56,145 bases of DNA from Pleurotus djamor (Eukaryota > Basidiomycota > Agaricomycetes > Agaricales > Pleurotaceae). Position numbers and translations under genes: made by a program. This document shows, piece by piece, positions 26,792 through 38,748 of the stretch; within the stretch, counting starts at the first letter, position 1, and every line of letters begins with the position of its first letter. The notes under the pieces are model-generated. The model was given only the letters and a program-made list of their open reading frames with translations, had not been told where the DNA came from and made no database searches. The stretch is taken from contig JAPEVF010000278.1 of NCBI GenBank assembly GCA_029747585.1, positions 1 to 56,145 of the forward strand, written 5' to 3'.

Positions 26792-27077
26792 ATAAACTTA
26801 AATTGTCCAACCTATTCCATTTCCATAATGCCCGACACCCGGGCTGTATACTATCCCAGTCAATCATTAGCAGCCTGATCATATCGTGTAAACCCTGGGT
26901 AATCACTACTTTATTGCTGATATTTCACGAGAATTACCAGGAATTCGGAGGAAATTCAGAGAGATTCAGAGGGGGTACTACGGAATCGTGTTTCCGATTA
27001 CCGCGAATTAGGGATAATCAACTTACTTAATAATTCCTCGTCATTCGCAATAATTCCTGGTAGAAACGACTACTTAA

Positions 27078-27119
27078 TGATTATTCACGGTCAATTCCCC
27101 GGGGAGGGTTTTCCTGATG
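27078..27119 (+). repeat. Right arm of a 42-bp inverted repeat
   Basis: Partner of 25515-25556. The interval between the arms contains many AATTACC/GGTAATT-type words and no coding sequence. Confidence 0.6.
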
Positions 27120-28045
27120 CACCTATACGCCTACGGACACCAAGCGTACTACGTATGTTTTTGGACACTCTTACTCTATTCTTCTACCCGCTCCTCCTTC
27201 CCCTCCGTCATCTCCTCATTACCTTACCCATCTTCCTTCCTCACCTCCCTCCTACACCGTTCATAAGAACCCTTTTCGCATGATGCATAGCCCGCTTTAC
27301 CTACCTTTTTTCTTTTGTCTTGTACCTACGCATCACTTCCCTATCAACACCCTTCATCCTTCTTCTTACCCACATTTTACATTTCTTTCTTTCTTTCGTC
27401 AACGCACATTTTGCACTGTTCTTCGCAAGCATCCCTTTCCACTCTTCCCCCTTCTGTACATTGTACAATCACCTCACCTCTACTCCGCACGTTCATACTC
27501 TCATACTCGCACTACCAGCATCCCACATACGTATACGTATACAATACTCTCTTAATAGCACGTCTCTTTTTCTTTTTCAATTCTCATTCTTCATGATCAG
27601 TCGTTCAAACGTTCAAATCTCCAGTTGTTCTCACATGACGACGCTGCCTCGAGGCTCAGAGTCAGACCGCTTTTTACACAATTCGGCTTCGCTTTTACCT
27701 CAGGCTCATCCCCAGCTGGCTCGTACGTCCTAGAGGGAGGACAGCGCCCACAAGTGACAAAATATTGCTTGTTGGCTGGTGACGGTCGGCGCGGATAAGA
27801 ATCCGAATGAACACTCCGATCTCTTCAGGCTTCGGCTATGATTGCATTTCCCGCTTGATTCACTTGATTCCAACTTGATTCACACCATCGAATAAATACG
27901 CAGAACCAATTTCGCGCCGCCATTGATTGCTACCTCCTAAATAGTCAAGATGAGACCGCCATACACATCCCCCTCGTTCGACGATGTAGGCTGTCAAAGC
28001 AACGGATACTCTATATATTAGCATTAATCATCATCATGCGACTCT
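27120..28045. other. Pyrimidine-rich intergenic DNA
   Basis: From 27150 to 27590 the plus strand is very rich in C and T, like a promoter or leader. Only a 46-codon ORF starting at 27593 follows, with no recognisable feature, so I do not call a gene. Confidence 0.45.
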
Positions 28046-29710
28046 TCATCCTGCTACGTCCCACTCAAGTTCCGCACATTCCTCCAGAGGCTCCAAGTAT
28101 TCGTAGATGACATGCGGACTATGAATCGACACAAGCAGCCTAGGACCTCCACACTCGTTTCTCCTTTCACAGACCTGGATAACCTGGTCCAACATGGCTC
28201 CCATAGTATTCGGACTCGTTCGGTCTTCGTAGAGCCATATACTCGCCAAGTCTGGGTTGGGGAGGCATAACGAATCAGAATGGGAGGCGTAGTCGGATTC
28301 AGATGGAATGGGAGCGAGTGTTGCGAGGATGGGTAGGCTGTTCACCCTGTTTATGCAGATACTCTCCAAGTGAATGAGAGAGGGAAGGATGTGCAGCCAC
28401 GCTGGTATATCGTTGTCCTCCAAGCCAAAGAGAGTGAGATCAAGTATTTTGGTCAGCGGGAGCAATTCAGCAAGGTTGATATGCTGTCTTGCCGATGATG
28501 GGAATCGTTCAATGACAAATTTCATGCCGGGCATGGGGTGGGTATCCGTGCTGTGACGGAAGTTGAGTTGATAATCAGCACCACTACCTCTGTTGTTACC
28601 CATCACACAGACATTGAGGAGCTCTATGTTTGGCAAGATGATGTATGATAGAAAGTGTTCAAGAGCTTGTGTTGGTGGGTCTCTGTTGAGAGTACCGCCA
28701 ATGCCCATTTGGAGTGTTGGATCTTCTTCTTCGTTGCGGAACCTGAGATATACGTGAGTTGAGGGTGGGAGCTTAAGGTATGTTAATAGTTTGGACGCCT
28801 GGAGGTATTCAAATACCACCATGAGGCGAGAAAGATGGGGAAGATGTATGGGACATGGGACTGTCATAGTGGTTGTATTGGGGGATGAGATGATGCCAAT
28901 TTCTACGTGCTCAATGAGAGGTGTCTGGCGAAGGATATTGGCTACCCAAGAGATGGATAGTCGATGGCCAGTACGTTCAGCAAAGACTTTAAGTTCAGTC
29001 AAGACCGGCATATGTGGAATTGCCACATCCGCAGGGAGGAAATCGCGAAGGCGCAGGGTTCGTAGAGAGCGTAAGTCCGTCCAGAACCTGAACAGTGGAG
29101 GTTCGAGTCCATGGTTCCCTGGGGGATGTGCCTCAACAACGAGTGAGCGGAGAAGCGGAGCGCGTGAGTCGCCGTTTGGGGGGAGGAAGCGCGAGACCAG
29201 GGACGATATGTCTGGCCTGCCAGCGTGGAGAGTCAGGTTTTCGAGCCTATGCGTCTCAGCTGCGAGGATGTTCAATATCGCGAAGACACGCGGGTTACCA
29301 TAGTAAGTCCATTGTGAACACTCCACCGAGAGTGGTGCGTTCTTTGACATCCGTACCATGGCGGTGGCCCATGATGGTGCTTGATCGAGGGATATCCTTG
29401 CCCACAGCGGAGCTGAGTCAAGCGCGATGTGTCTCCAATGAGAGCAAATGGCTAAAAGGCTCAGCAGGACACGCGTAGCTGCATGAGTCGTAAGACTCTG
29501 CGCACGGCAGGTGTTGAAGATGTGCGCCATGGTTTCATTGGGGAGCTTCGAGATGGCAGCGTAGGTGTTTCGTTGCCTGAGCAGGGTTTGTATACGCTTG
29601 TCGATGGCAGCTTGAGCCGCATGGTCGGTGTATACGCGCTGAACAGTTTTTTTTTTCAAACTTCAGCACGGAGAATGAAAATGGAAACGGGATGAAAGTC
29701 AGCGCACCAT
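28046..29710 (-). CDS. F-box-like protein with leucine-rich C-terminal region
   Basis: The large exon 29638-28046 encodes IDKRIQTLLRQRNTYAAISK, then LPNETMAHIF and later LLAICSHWRHIALDSAPLW. This is the usual heading of the expanded Agaricomycete F-box-like family, whose members link substrates to SCF ubiquitin ligases. The remainder has irregular Leu-rich spacing, as in LRR-type F-box proteins. The frame has no ATG before the F-box. An ATG at 29710-29708 is followed at once by a GT (29707), and a 69-nt intron would end with CAG at 29641-29639. That gives the start MRVYTDHAAQ and 531 residues. I therefore propose a first coding exon consisting only of the start codon. The family is well supported; the start is inferred. 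Confidence 0.85.
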
Positions 29711-30113
29711 ATTGGGTGTTTTGATGAGTAGTCTGTGCTATACATGAGATGAAGGATCCTTGAGCACGGAATAACGCGTAGAAAATTGTGCAGTCGTACC
29801 CAAATCGTACCGAGTGAGTCTACCGTAGTCGTGGATCACCAAACCGCTATGACGAGTTCGCGGCAGATCTGGGTTGCAACCACGCACAGAATTGCCACGT
29901 TCTAGGTTCTTGCTTACGTGAGCCGAAAACATGGCGACCTCGTGTTCTCCTGTTTTGCCCCTGTTTCTTCATGCCTGTTGCCAGTTGGGCCTATTGCCTC
30001 GCCGTCAGCCGCTTTGGGTATCTAAAATGGGAGGAATGGTGGAAAGAAGGGATAGCTTAAGTACTTATGAGTGCACTGGAGCTAGAGTAGCGATTTCCTA
30101 TGACCATGTACTA
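29711..30113. other. Gap between F-box gene and Tc1 element
   Basis: It holds the 5' side of the F-box-like gene. No other feature is visible before the TA duplication at 30112-30113. Confidence 0.5.
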
Positions 30114-30141
30114 CTCGTAGTCACAAAAAGTATCCGGACAC
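30114..30141 (+). repeat. Left TIR of the Tc1 element
   Basis: Starts CTCGTAGTCACAAAAAG directly after the TA duplication and differs from the right TIR at three positions. Confidence 0.9.
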
Positions 30142-30206
30142 ATTATGTAAGCCCCCTGTACCTACCCAAAAAAATAAATCCATAAAAAATAATCGACGCG
30201 CACATC

Positions 30207-31262
30207 ATGACTGTTCTCAAGCCCACGCATACCTACCACACTAGTCCAGTGAAAAACAAACTCATCGGTGCTATTGAAGCTGGAAATTCCGTACGCAAAG
30301 CCGCGAAACTTGTTGGCATACCACACTCGACGGCACATGACATCTACAAAAAGTATCAGATGACTGGCTCCACGAAAAATCTCCCTCGCTCTGGCCGTCC
30401 TCCCATTCTCTCGGATACTGGTAAACGCGCCCTGGTCAGAAACGCGCTGAAAAACCGTCGAAAACCGTTTGCCGAGCTTGCCAATGAAACCACCCCCAAA
30501 GTCTCCACCGCGACAGTACGAAATGTCCTCAAGTCCAAGGGATACCACCGGCGGGTTGCCAGACGTGTCCCTTACCTTTCGCCAACCCAAAAGCACAAAC
30601 GGATGGCATGGGCAATGGTTTTTGAGTCGTGGGGGAAGGATAAATGGAAGGACGTGATTTTCTCAGATGAGTCTTACATCCAGCTCGATGATAAAGCCGG
30701 ACGCGTTTACGTGACACGAAAGGCACACGAGGAAATGAAGGAGAATTGTGTAGTAGGGTCCTTCAAGCAGTCACCGCTCCGTATAATGGTCTGGGGTTGT
30801 ATCAAATGGGGGAGGAAGGGACCTCTCATTGTGCTGGAGTACCCGGGAGGCCGAGGACACGGAATGGACTCGAAACGGTACCAAGAACAAGTGCTCGACC
30901 AAACTCTCCTGCCGTTCTACAATGGACTCAAGTCCCTCAAGCGGCGTATATGGTTTCAGCAGGACGGCGCCCCCAGTCACACGAGCAAATCCACGAAACA
31001 ATGGTTCATCACGAGGAAGATGCCCCTTCTGCCACACCCTCCCTCATCACCCGATGTCAACCCTATGGAGTCCGTTTGGCACGACCTGAAGACTGGGATT
31101 CGAAAACTCCCTCGAAAGCCCAATACACTGGATGAATTGAAAAAAGCCGTCCTCAAGATTTGGGAGGAGATCCCGATCACTAAAGTCAATGGGTACATTG
31201 GGAGTATGCCGAGGCGTGTTCGGACTCTTCGAAAACTCAGAGGAGGGCACACAGGATTTTAG
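30207..31262 (+). CDS. Tc1/mariner-family transposase
   Basis: 351 residues, one exon, with no stop or frameshift. The N-terminus has a paired helix-turn-helix region (KLIGAIEAGNSVRKAAKLVG, then a GRPPILSD linker, then ATVRNVLKSKGY) that binds the TIRs. The DDE catalytic core is complete: Asp154 in FSDES, Asp253 in QQDGAPSH and Glu288 in NPMESVW, with 34 residues between the last two, hence DD34E. The enzyme would cut out the element and insert it at TA. The ATG at 30207 lies 66 bp inside the left TIR, a usual spacing, and the stop is 119 bp before the right TIR. Confidence 0.95.
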   Translation: MTVLKPTHTYHTSPVKNKLIGAIEAGNSVRKAAKLVGIPHSTAHDIYKKYQMTGSTKNLPRSGRPPILSDTGKRALVRNALKNRRKPFAELANETTPKVSTATVRNVLKSKGYHRRVARRVPYLSPTQKHKRMAWAMVFESWGKDKWKDVIFSDESYIQLDDKAGRVYVTRKAHEEMKENCVVGSFKQSPLRIMVWGCIKWGRKGPLIVLEYPGGRGHGMDSKRYQEQVLDQTLLPFYNGLKSLKRRIWFQQDGAPSHTSKSTKQWFITRKMPLLPHPPSSPDVNPMESVWHDLKTGIRKLPRKPNTLDELKKAVLKIWEEIPITKVNGYIGSMPRRVRTLRKLRGGHTGF

Positions 31263-31381
31263 TCATATTTCTAGGTAGTATACCCATAGTACTAGGTACC
31301 CCAATATTAGATTCGGAATCACTCAACGCGATGGGATAAAACTGCAAGGTCAACATGAGGGGTCACCCCTTGATTATGTCA

Positions 31382-31409
31382 GTGTCCGGATACTTTGTGT
31401 CACAACGAG
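31382..31409 (-). repeat. Right TIR of the Tc1 element
   Basis: Reverse complement starts CTCGTTGTGACACAAAG; followed by TA at 31410-31411. Confidence 0.9.
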
Positions 31410-31429
31410 TATACAAGGAATCATCCCAT

Positions 31430-32231
31430 CCTCCGTACCAATAAATGCGGGCGTTGAAGTAGACTTTGGAGAATTTCCAGTAGAAACATGTTTGCTTTGA
31501 GGCTGATGGTGGTGGAGAGGGCGTCAGAGTCGACCATATCATCTAGGTGTCATAAACTGGCTGTTGATGTGCGTGTTCAAGGGACGGGGAGGTGTCAGCT
31601 GTGAAAATGGAAGACAGAAACTCACATACCACGCCGTAAAGGCTCCGCGTAGACGCATGCTTTATCCATGTTGGTTGAGAAGACGTTTCAAGACAGATAC
31701 CGAGCCTACACTCAAAATGTTCTCAGATTTCAGGTATTGACAATAACTGTGGGGTTAAGAGTGGAATATGACACTGAATGAGAGTGGAAAGACTCGTACC
31801 AGGGTCAAATATGCAGAAAGCGAAGACTGCCCGTCCACACCTGCGGGATTTCTCCGAGAATCGACTTGTCGACAGCGGGCAACATGGTTGACATGCAGCG
31901 GTGCTCTGCCTCCCAATGATCGTTATCCGTTCCCTCAAATTGCGGACACATACGGTGGACACGACAATAACATGCACAGGGTGTGATAGAAGCTTTTCCT
32001 CAAGAGAACGTGTATATTCAGCGAGAGCAGTTCACAGTTCGAGGGCTGACTTCCGGAGTAATTCAACTCGTTGCCTACGGCAGCGACCAAGGAGTTCACC
32101 GCACGTTTCCGGTCAATTCCTCGTCCCAAGTAACGGGTTGTGATCGTGGTGAGCCTGATACCCTGCAAGCAATCCGCGAAGAACCCAGCAAAGGTCAAGG
32201 GGAACGCTAGCAGTAACATCACATCCAGCAA
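31430..32231 (-). pseudogene. Remnant of an unidentified, possibly membrane, protein gene (copy 1)
   Basis: Minus-strand translations give a hydrophobic segment (MLLLAFPLTFAGFFADC near 32220) and further on CFYWKFSKVYFNARIYW near 31480. The corresponding segments of the third unit are LALLLIVVLTCVSSGCYHYH and LSTRCYWECSKVYFDVRAYW. The order and the YW.xSKVYF phrase weakly recall the C-terminal part of DUF6534-type mushroom membrane proteins. No complete exon set can be assembled, so I treat it as a decayed gene. The family is a guess. Confidence 0.3.
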
Positions 32232-32239
32232 AAATCGGC

Positions 32240-35200
32240 ATTAACGAGATTCAGAGACTTTTCCTGACGGAGTGGGAACGTAAGGCACTGTTCTGGCTCG
32301 AATTTGCAGGCATGTCGCTAGATGGCAAGGATCATTCTTCGAATTGAGTTTTGTCTCCTTCGTAGAAAGGCAAGACACGAACCACAACTTTGAGAAATGT
32401 GGAGTAAAAACGGAATGAGAAAGGAGAAAAGAAAATCGGCCATTTCGGTCGAGGCTGTAGCCAAGCAGCACCAAACACATCTTTCCTCCGCACCACCATC
32501 TCTGACCCCCATATCCCTCGTACGCCATCGAAAGTCCTTCTCTATGATCATCTTATCCATCTCTCGTCCTCTCAAAGTCAACCTTACGCTCCTCCGAATC
32601 CAACGATAACCGTATCATCGTCATGGTGTGTGAAATTTTCGACTCTTTTCGTTTTCCTAGCTGACATGCCCGCTTTCCTCTCTTTCTTAGGTATCGTCTC
32701 CTACGCCTTCAAGACCCCATACTGGCAGCGTTCCGCATATCCTCTAGTGAAATGACCCCTCCGCCCAGCCCTCTGCTCAGCCTACTTCGTCTCGGATATG
32801 GATTTTGGAGGTTGGACGGCTTAGGGCAGGTTTTTTCGGCCGGTTCAAGTTGAGGTAGATGTCGAGCAGAGCTTGGCTTGAGGGGAGTTCTCGAAGAAGA
32901 TTGAATTTGGGACCACAACGCTCCCAAATTCGTCCGCGGAGACCTTCTCAACTTCGTGTTCACGAACATATGTCCTTTTCTCATGTTGGACCCAGACGAA
33001 AACGGCGGGTCTTCCACGACGCATCGACCAACCAGTGGTGACTCGGGTATCATCTCATCCTAGTCTCCCCACGCACCAACACCGCATGCGCATCAAGCGA
33101 CGCGCGTCCTCCTTCCCGGCGCCAGTGTACCCCTCCTCGTTTTCCTCTGCATGAGAACAACATCGGCGTACCCCACTAGAAGAAGATCACCTCCCCGTCG
33201 TATACAGCAAACCAACCAACCGGACGACCTTGCTCCTTCGCTCGACGTCGCTCTTCCAGTCATCCACCTGACTAGCCATCTCCTCTCCCAGATTCTCCAG
33301 ACAGGCTTTCCAGCACAGCTCTCGCATCCACGTCACCCGCCAGAATCGGTCCAACAAGCGCATGGCTTCGTCAGGTCGCCCGCTCCCTCTATTGAGTGGA
33401 TCTCGGAGTCTCGTTGATATAGGCGCAGGTTGTGGGGAGAGTTCGTGGATATGAGAGGGAGGTTGGAGGTCGGGTTGGTATTGACAAAGACGCTGGAATG
33501 TTCGAACCCGATGCTGCTACGACCGCGCAACCCCAACCTGCCTATCCTCCATCCCCACGATTCCCTTCGTTTCTTCGTGGTCAAGCACAGCAGAACCGCG
33601 AGGAGAGCCAAATGGCGGGGACCAACTCAAGGAACATGGACGTCCTTTCCCCCTCCTCCTTCATTTGCTCATTCACAAGCACCCCACATCGTCCACGGCC
33701 GCCTCTGTGCTGCTCGTCTCCGCCAGGATGGGCGTCAACGACGCGCGTCCTCAACCACCTTTGGCGGGGTGTAACTCACGACCCTCTATACCTCACATCC
33801 AGACCTCAACGACAGTTGGGTATTCAAAGGGAGAACATCACGCCTACCATCTTCTTCCCTCCATCCCCCTCCATCCAGAGCACCGAATCCATGCTCTTCC
33901 GTTGTCTTCGCCGTTCTCGCGGTTGTTTCGCATACCCTAGCTCCGTTGAGCTGTTATCCGTGGTCTGCCTACTCGATGTCGATGCTCGTCTTACCGCGGA
34001 TGGTTCGTCAGCGAAGGAGAAGCTTTGCTTCCATGGATGGGTAGGATGAAGAAAACAGCCATTGAACTTGGAAAGGCAATCGACAGTGTACAACAGCCGC
34101 CATTCCATACTCCTTGCCGCGTCGACGTCCTTGATGACAAACCCTGTCTGTGGATTTCAACGTTGCGCACATCGCCCTCCCTCTGGTAGAGGCTATCTTC
34201 AATGGGGAACCTACGTTCGAATGGCATATCGTGGCAGCTCGAGTACTCCGTACCCCTACACCGTGAGCTCATCACCAGGCCGTAAACATCGACCGGTTGA
34301 CGTTCGTTCGTACTGGTCCAGATCAATAACGACCAGTTCTTACAAGCTCTGACTCTTCGACTCGTTTCAACGTTAACAGTGGAATCATGGCCGTGGACGC
34401 AGTTCTATCCATACCCTTCGCATCTCCTCGTCTCTGTCAACCCATAGCACCAAAAGCTCAGCAAAATCACTGGCAGCTTCTCGCTCGCCAAGAACCTTTG
34501 CGACTATCTATACGTCGCACGTCTTGGTCCTCGTATAGCCGCAGATCCCCCTTCTTTTCGCGGAAGATATGCTGGGAGGAGGGTATGGGTATGGGATGGG
34601 TTCAATCGAGGGTTCAGCACGGATGACGAAGAAGAGTTTATGGATCAGCGGCTACTGGATGAATCTTCCACTCCATTGGCTCGGCAGCGACCTTCTCAAT
34701 TTTACCTCCCTTCGCAGCACCCTTCAATGCGCGTTTTGGCTAGCCGATCAGCTCCCTACGCCCGACTGAATTTGAGCGCGGAAGGTTACATGCCTTCACT
34801 GGGAGGAAAACCCGATGCTGGACAATTTGGCTTTCGTCACAACTACGGAAGGTCGACGGTACACCGCAGATGCGCGACCAGGCTGCCAGTCGCATTGTCA
34901 TTTCGTCACATCCATCTTGCGACTTCGATGCCTAGAAGACGTGCTCGTGGCTCGGTTGGCCTTTCCAGTGACCAGGATCTTAAATCCATCCCCTTGGTTA
35001 GGCTGTCGCTGACGACGCGAACGCTCCGTTCTGGCAATCGTGTATTTGCTCGTCACGCGTCATGGACTATGTTTCTTTCCTTTTACGTTGATCTGTAAAG
35101 GCATGGACAGTTCTCGCATATACGTTGGATAGGATTGCTTTCTATACGGACCCGTTCTCTACGCAACCTCTCCCTATCGCTCTTTCCACACTTACGGACT

Positions 35201-38038
35201 ACATTACATACGACGCTCCGAATACTCGCATGCTGCTTTACATCTACCTTCTGATACGGACGGTATCCAGACAACGATACGTATACGCCACGTCCATAAC
35301 TCTCCTAGCATAGAGTAGAGTACGCCAATGACCCGAAACACAGTAGTTCCTACGACCGGTCATAACCAAAGAGATTTTGTGCGCATATACACACCCTATG
35401 TGTGTTCGCTGCGATACACGATGGGGACGAAACTGCTGATGAAGGCTGTCTGAACACTGGGAGCCGGGAAGGAAAGTTACAGAGATGGAGGGAAGGGAAT
35501 GAGTCTGAGAAATACACAGCTGTGCGAGGAGGAATGTCACAACCGTGCAAGTTCCGTTCCAATGGCTTGATGAGATACTCCAAGGGCGACTAGAGTAAGG
35601 TGGGATTGCGTATCGGTTGGGTATTATGGTGTCGTCCAGCAGGGGCGAGAGGTCAGATTCACGGCCAGTGGAGTGTTGTTTATCTAGGAGAGTTGACAAC
35701 GCCGAAGCTCGCGAGTAGAGAATACGTTCAGGCGGCGTGGGCTAGCGAACTTGAAGGGACAGAGGCTATGGAGCAGGGGAAGAAAGGCGGAGACTGTGAG
35801 CGAGGGTTTGACGGAGTCCGAGTTGGTTTTGGCTTTGCCACGGAAGACGAGATCCCGTGGAGAGTGGAAAGTCCGAGGAAGACAGGTGCCGGGGACGACG
35901 ACGTCACCATTGTGGGGTGGTTGCGAGTTGAACCCGTGTCCAGCTCCCTCCTTTTCTCTTCTTCCCGNCAACGAACTCACCCTTCTCCTCACCGTCTTCG
36001 ACAACGACAATTCCTCATGTCTGTTCCTCCGAGCTTGAATGCCTCACCCGCGAAAACGATGCCGTCTGTCGCTCTGAGACCCAACGCCGTTGCTCGAGCT
36101 CTGGATGGGGAAGAGACGTATCCTTTCAAACTGGAACAACATTTTCAAGCCTCTTGGACGCCAGAATGGCCATGCAATTATGCTGAACCCTTCCCCATCG
36201 TACCAGAGCCCAGTACTTCTTGCATACCCTCTGCCTCCCTCACGGTGTCTCGGCCGCTGTAGTCGATGTCTTTCGACGAATGATGGTACCATGGTTGAAT
36301 TTCTCGGAGCTCCACTTACCCGTACTCTATCCATTAACCGTACAACTCCGCCATCGTTCCGTCCACAATGTCTCCTGCTCTTATTCCCCCGTCGTACACC
36401 AGCATCAAGTCGCCTGTCTCTCCCACTCTATTCCTTTTGATCGCATGTCCGCCATTCATCAAATTGATCCGCCGTCTCGCTCGCCCGTTGACCTTCCCAT
36501 TCAACGGCTACTACTCGTCTCAAACCCGAATATACTCTGCGCTAATTCTCACCTGCCATTTTCATTCACTGCTCCATGTGCTTCCTGGCGAGTCATCTTT
36601 CGTTTCCACTTCCTTAGAATCAGTGCCTCCACAAACGACATGAGTCTCCGGCTTTCATGTTCCCCTTCGATGTTCTCGCTCATATCGCTTTTCTGAACGG
36701 ATGCGGACTCATATCTCCACCCATGAAACAAAATCACGAAGAAACCTACATCTTGACTTCGTGACTTCACGTCTTAATCATGGCACTCCTTGAGGAGATT
36801 CCCGACGGTAGAGTTCCCATACCTACTTGAATTACCCAAGTAAGTATGTTGGCGTCTTGGAATGTGTCGAGCGACTCGGACACTATCGCACTCAGCACCA
36901 CGCCAACGCGAAAGGTATGGCGTCCCAAACCGCCGTCGTTCTGTGCCATGTGGTGTTGATGAGGACGAAACTCGTCAGAGCTCGCGTTCACGTAACGGCA
37001 TACCTTAGGGTAATCATCAAAGCCTGAACTCATGTGTCTTTACACCCGTGAAGGAACGCTAGCGCTCACGACCGCCGCTGTGTCCGTCCATCCTCATGGG
37101 AAACCCAAGTTCCGATTCCCGAATTCTCGTCTAACGTCTCAACTCTACTCCTACTCACCTCTCTATCAATCCCTCTCCCGCTCTCTACCCTGTGTCCTGC
37201 TGACCGACCATCATGTCTCATTTATCGCCGACTCGAGTACTACCTAACGCCTATACAGATCCCTCCCTTCTCTGTCTCTTACCCGGTCATCCGGCTGCGT
37301 CTTCTTGACATCGAGACGAGTCTTCTTCATAACTTCTTGGACCCCGAAAGTGAAGCTGACACCGTTTAGTTGGTTACGTCATAAGCAAGACCCGTCCCTC
37401 CTCTCCCCTTCGATCTATCCATGTTCGTCTCAAAGCAGCCCCGCGTTTTTTTTGCTGCAGAAAACCTCCTCTTCGACTATTTTCTACGGCTAACTCGAGC
37501 TTCTAAGCGTAGCTTGCGCCTACGGTGTGGTGGCTGATATAAGTATACGCGGATGACTGGTGCGTGAATTATATCCTCCATTCGAAGTTCTCCTCCGGCT
37601 GACCTATCTCTTGCGTTTCTTTTTCCTTCCAGATACCATCTCTGACCACCGGCTCCCATACCACCGCTCACGACTTCAACTCAATGACCTTTTGACGCCC
37701 CCGACTCAATTGTAGGCGGAGACGATGGTCATGTTGAACGCTGGTTCCGGATGGAGGTTCGAGTTAGAGATGTTGAGTAACGGTAGAGTATATATGAGAT
37801 GTTCTCGGAGCTCGAAGAAGACGGCGGAAGATTATCGCCAGGTGCTGTCCTGACTATGAATACCGACCACCGCACATCCTTACAAAGCTCAGTGAACCCT
37901 CTTTCGTCCAAGCCTTAGACATCAGCACCTCAACGCACAGGCTGTCAATTTCTAGCGCGCCAGACAGTTGATCATTCCACATCCACCCTGTAATTTAACG
38001 CTGTCGCCACCTCAGATCGCCTCTTACAGCTCTTGCAG
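32240..38038. other. Decayed duplicated non-coding block (unit 1)
   Basis: The block matches unit 2 (about 43600-49000) in long but heavily substituted stretches, for example CGTACCCCTACACCGTGAGC at 34250 and 45726 and TTCAACGTTAACAGTGG at 34368 and 45848. The start of unit 3 (54400-55330) also matches 32370-33200. Open frames are short and not shared between copies, so none is called. One N is present at 35968. Confidence 0.55.
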
Positions 38039-38424
38039 CTCGTGGTTCCCTCCAAACGCCTCCGCAACAAAATCGCTGGCTTCACCACCCATCTCATCAA
38101 GCGTATCCGAAAAGGTCCCGTCCGTGGCATTTCCTTCAAGCTTCAAGAAGAGGAGCGTGAACGTAAGGACAACTACGTCCCCGAGGTGTCGGCGTTGGAT
38201 GTTAGTGCGAGTGTTGGTGGTTTGGAGGTGGACAGTGATACAAAGGTGCGTTTCCCATTGTTTCTTTCCGCGCATGTGTGCTGAGGCGTATGGTGATGTA
38301 GGACCTCCTTGTTGCGCTCAACTTTGCTGATATCCCTGTCACAATTGTCAACCCTGTCCTCGCATCACAGGACCGTCCACGGCGCGAGACGCGTAACCTC
38401 AACGGTGCCGCCCCCCGTACTTAG
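38039..38424 (+). pseudogene. 5'-truncated ribosomal protein eS17 (RPS17) gene, copy 1
   Basis: eS17 is a small-subunit ribosomal protein. Exon 38039-38245 starts after a CAG acceptor and encodes [18 protein letters not shown], then [20 protein letters not shown] and [12 protein letters not shown] 56-nt intron follows. Exon 38302-38424 encodes DLLVALNFADIPVTIVNPVL and ends APRT-stop. These are the middle and C-terminal parts of eS17. The N-terminal exons (the GRVRTKTVK.. region) are not present in the kilobase upstream. Frame and splice signals of what remains are intact, so it is a partial gene copy with introns and not a processed pseudogene. A full gene must exist elsewhere. Confidence 0.85.
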
Positions 38425-38748
38425 TTGCACCATGCTCGTACTACTCCATCCATCATGTTTGTATACGGCGCTATATGTCTCCCATGTACATCCTAGTTTC
38501 TCCACAGCTACACATCAGTGCATGCAAACTACGATCTCGTCTGAATGACCTTTGAGCCTGACAAATATGGCTTCAATGCGCGAACTGGACTTTTGTGCCT
38601 CCTCCTTAGCATTGAGGAACTCAATGACCCGTGTTGGTGCTGTCGTCGTCTCCGTTGTCAATCACAGTTGGACATGAGGCTGCATCTCAACCTCATCCAA
38701 AGTTTTAGAAAAAACGGGCCGCATACAAGGTGATAAATAGAGTACAAA

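Larger units (their letters stand above)
30114..31409 (+). mobile_element. Intact Tc1/mariner-type transposon (DD34E)
   Basis: The element is 1296 bp with 28-bp terminal inverted repeats (30114-30141 and 31382-31409), 25 of 28 positions matching and sharing AAGTATCCGGACAC. It is flanked on both sides by TA (30112-30113 and 31410-31411), the target duplication of this superfamily. One uninterrupted transposase gene fills it. Nothing in the sequence shows inactivation. Its right end abuts the start of the duplicated region. Confidence 0.93.
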
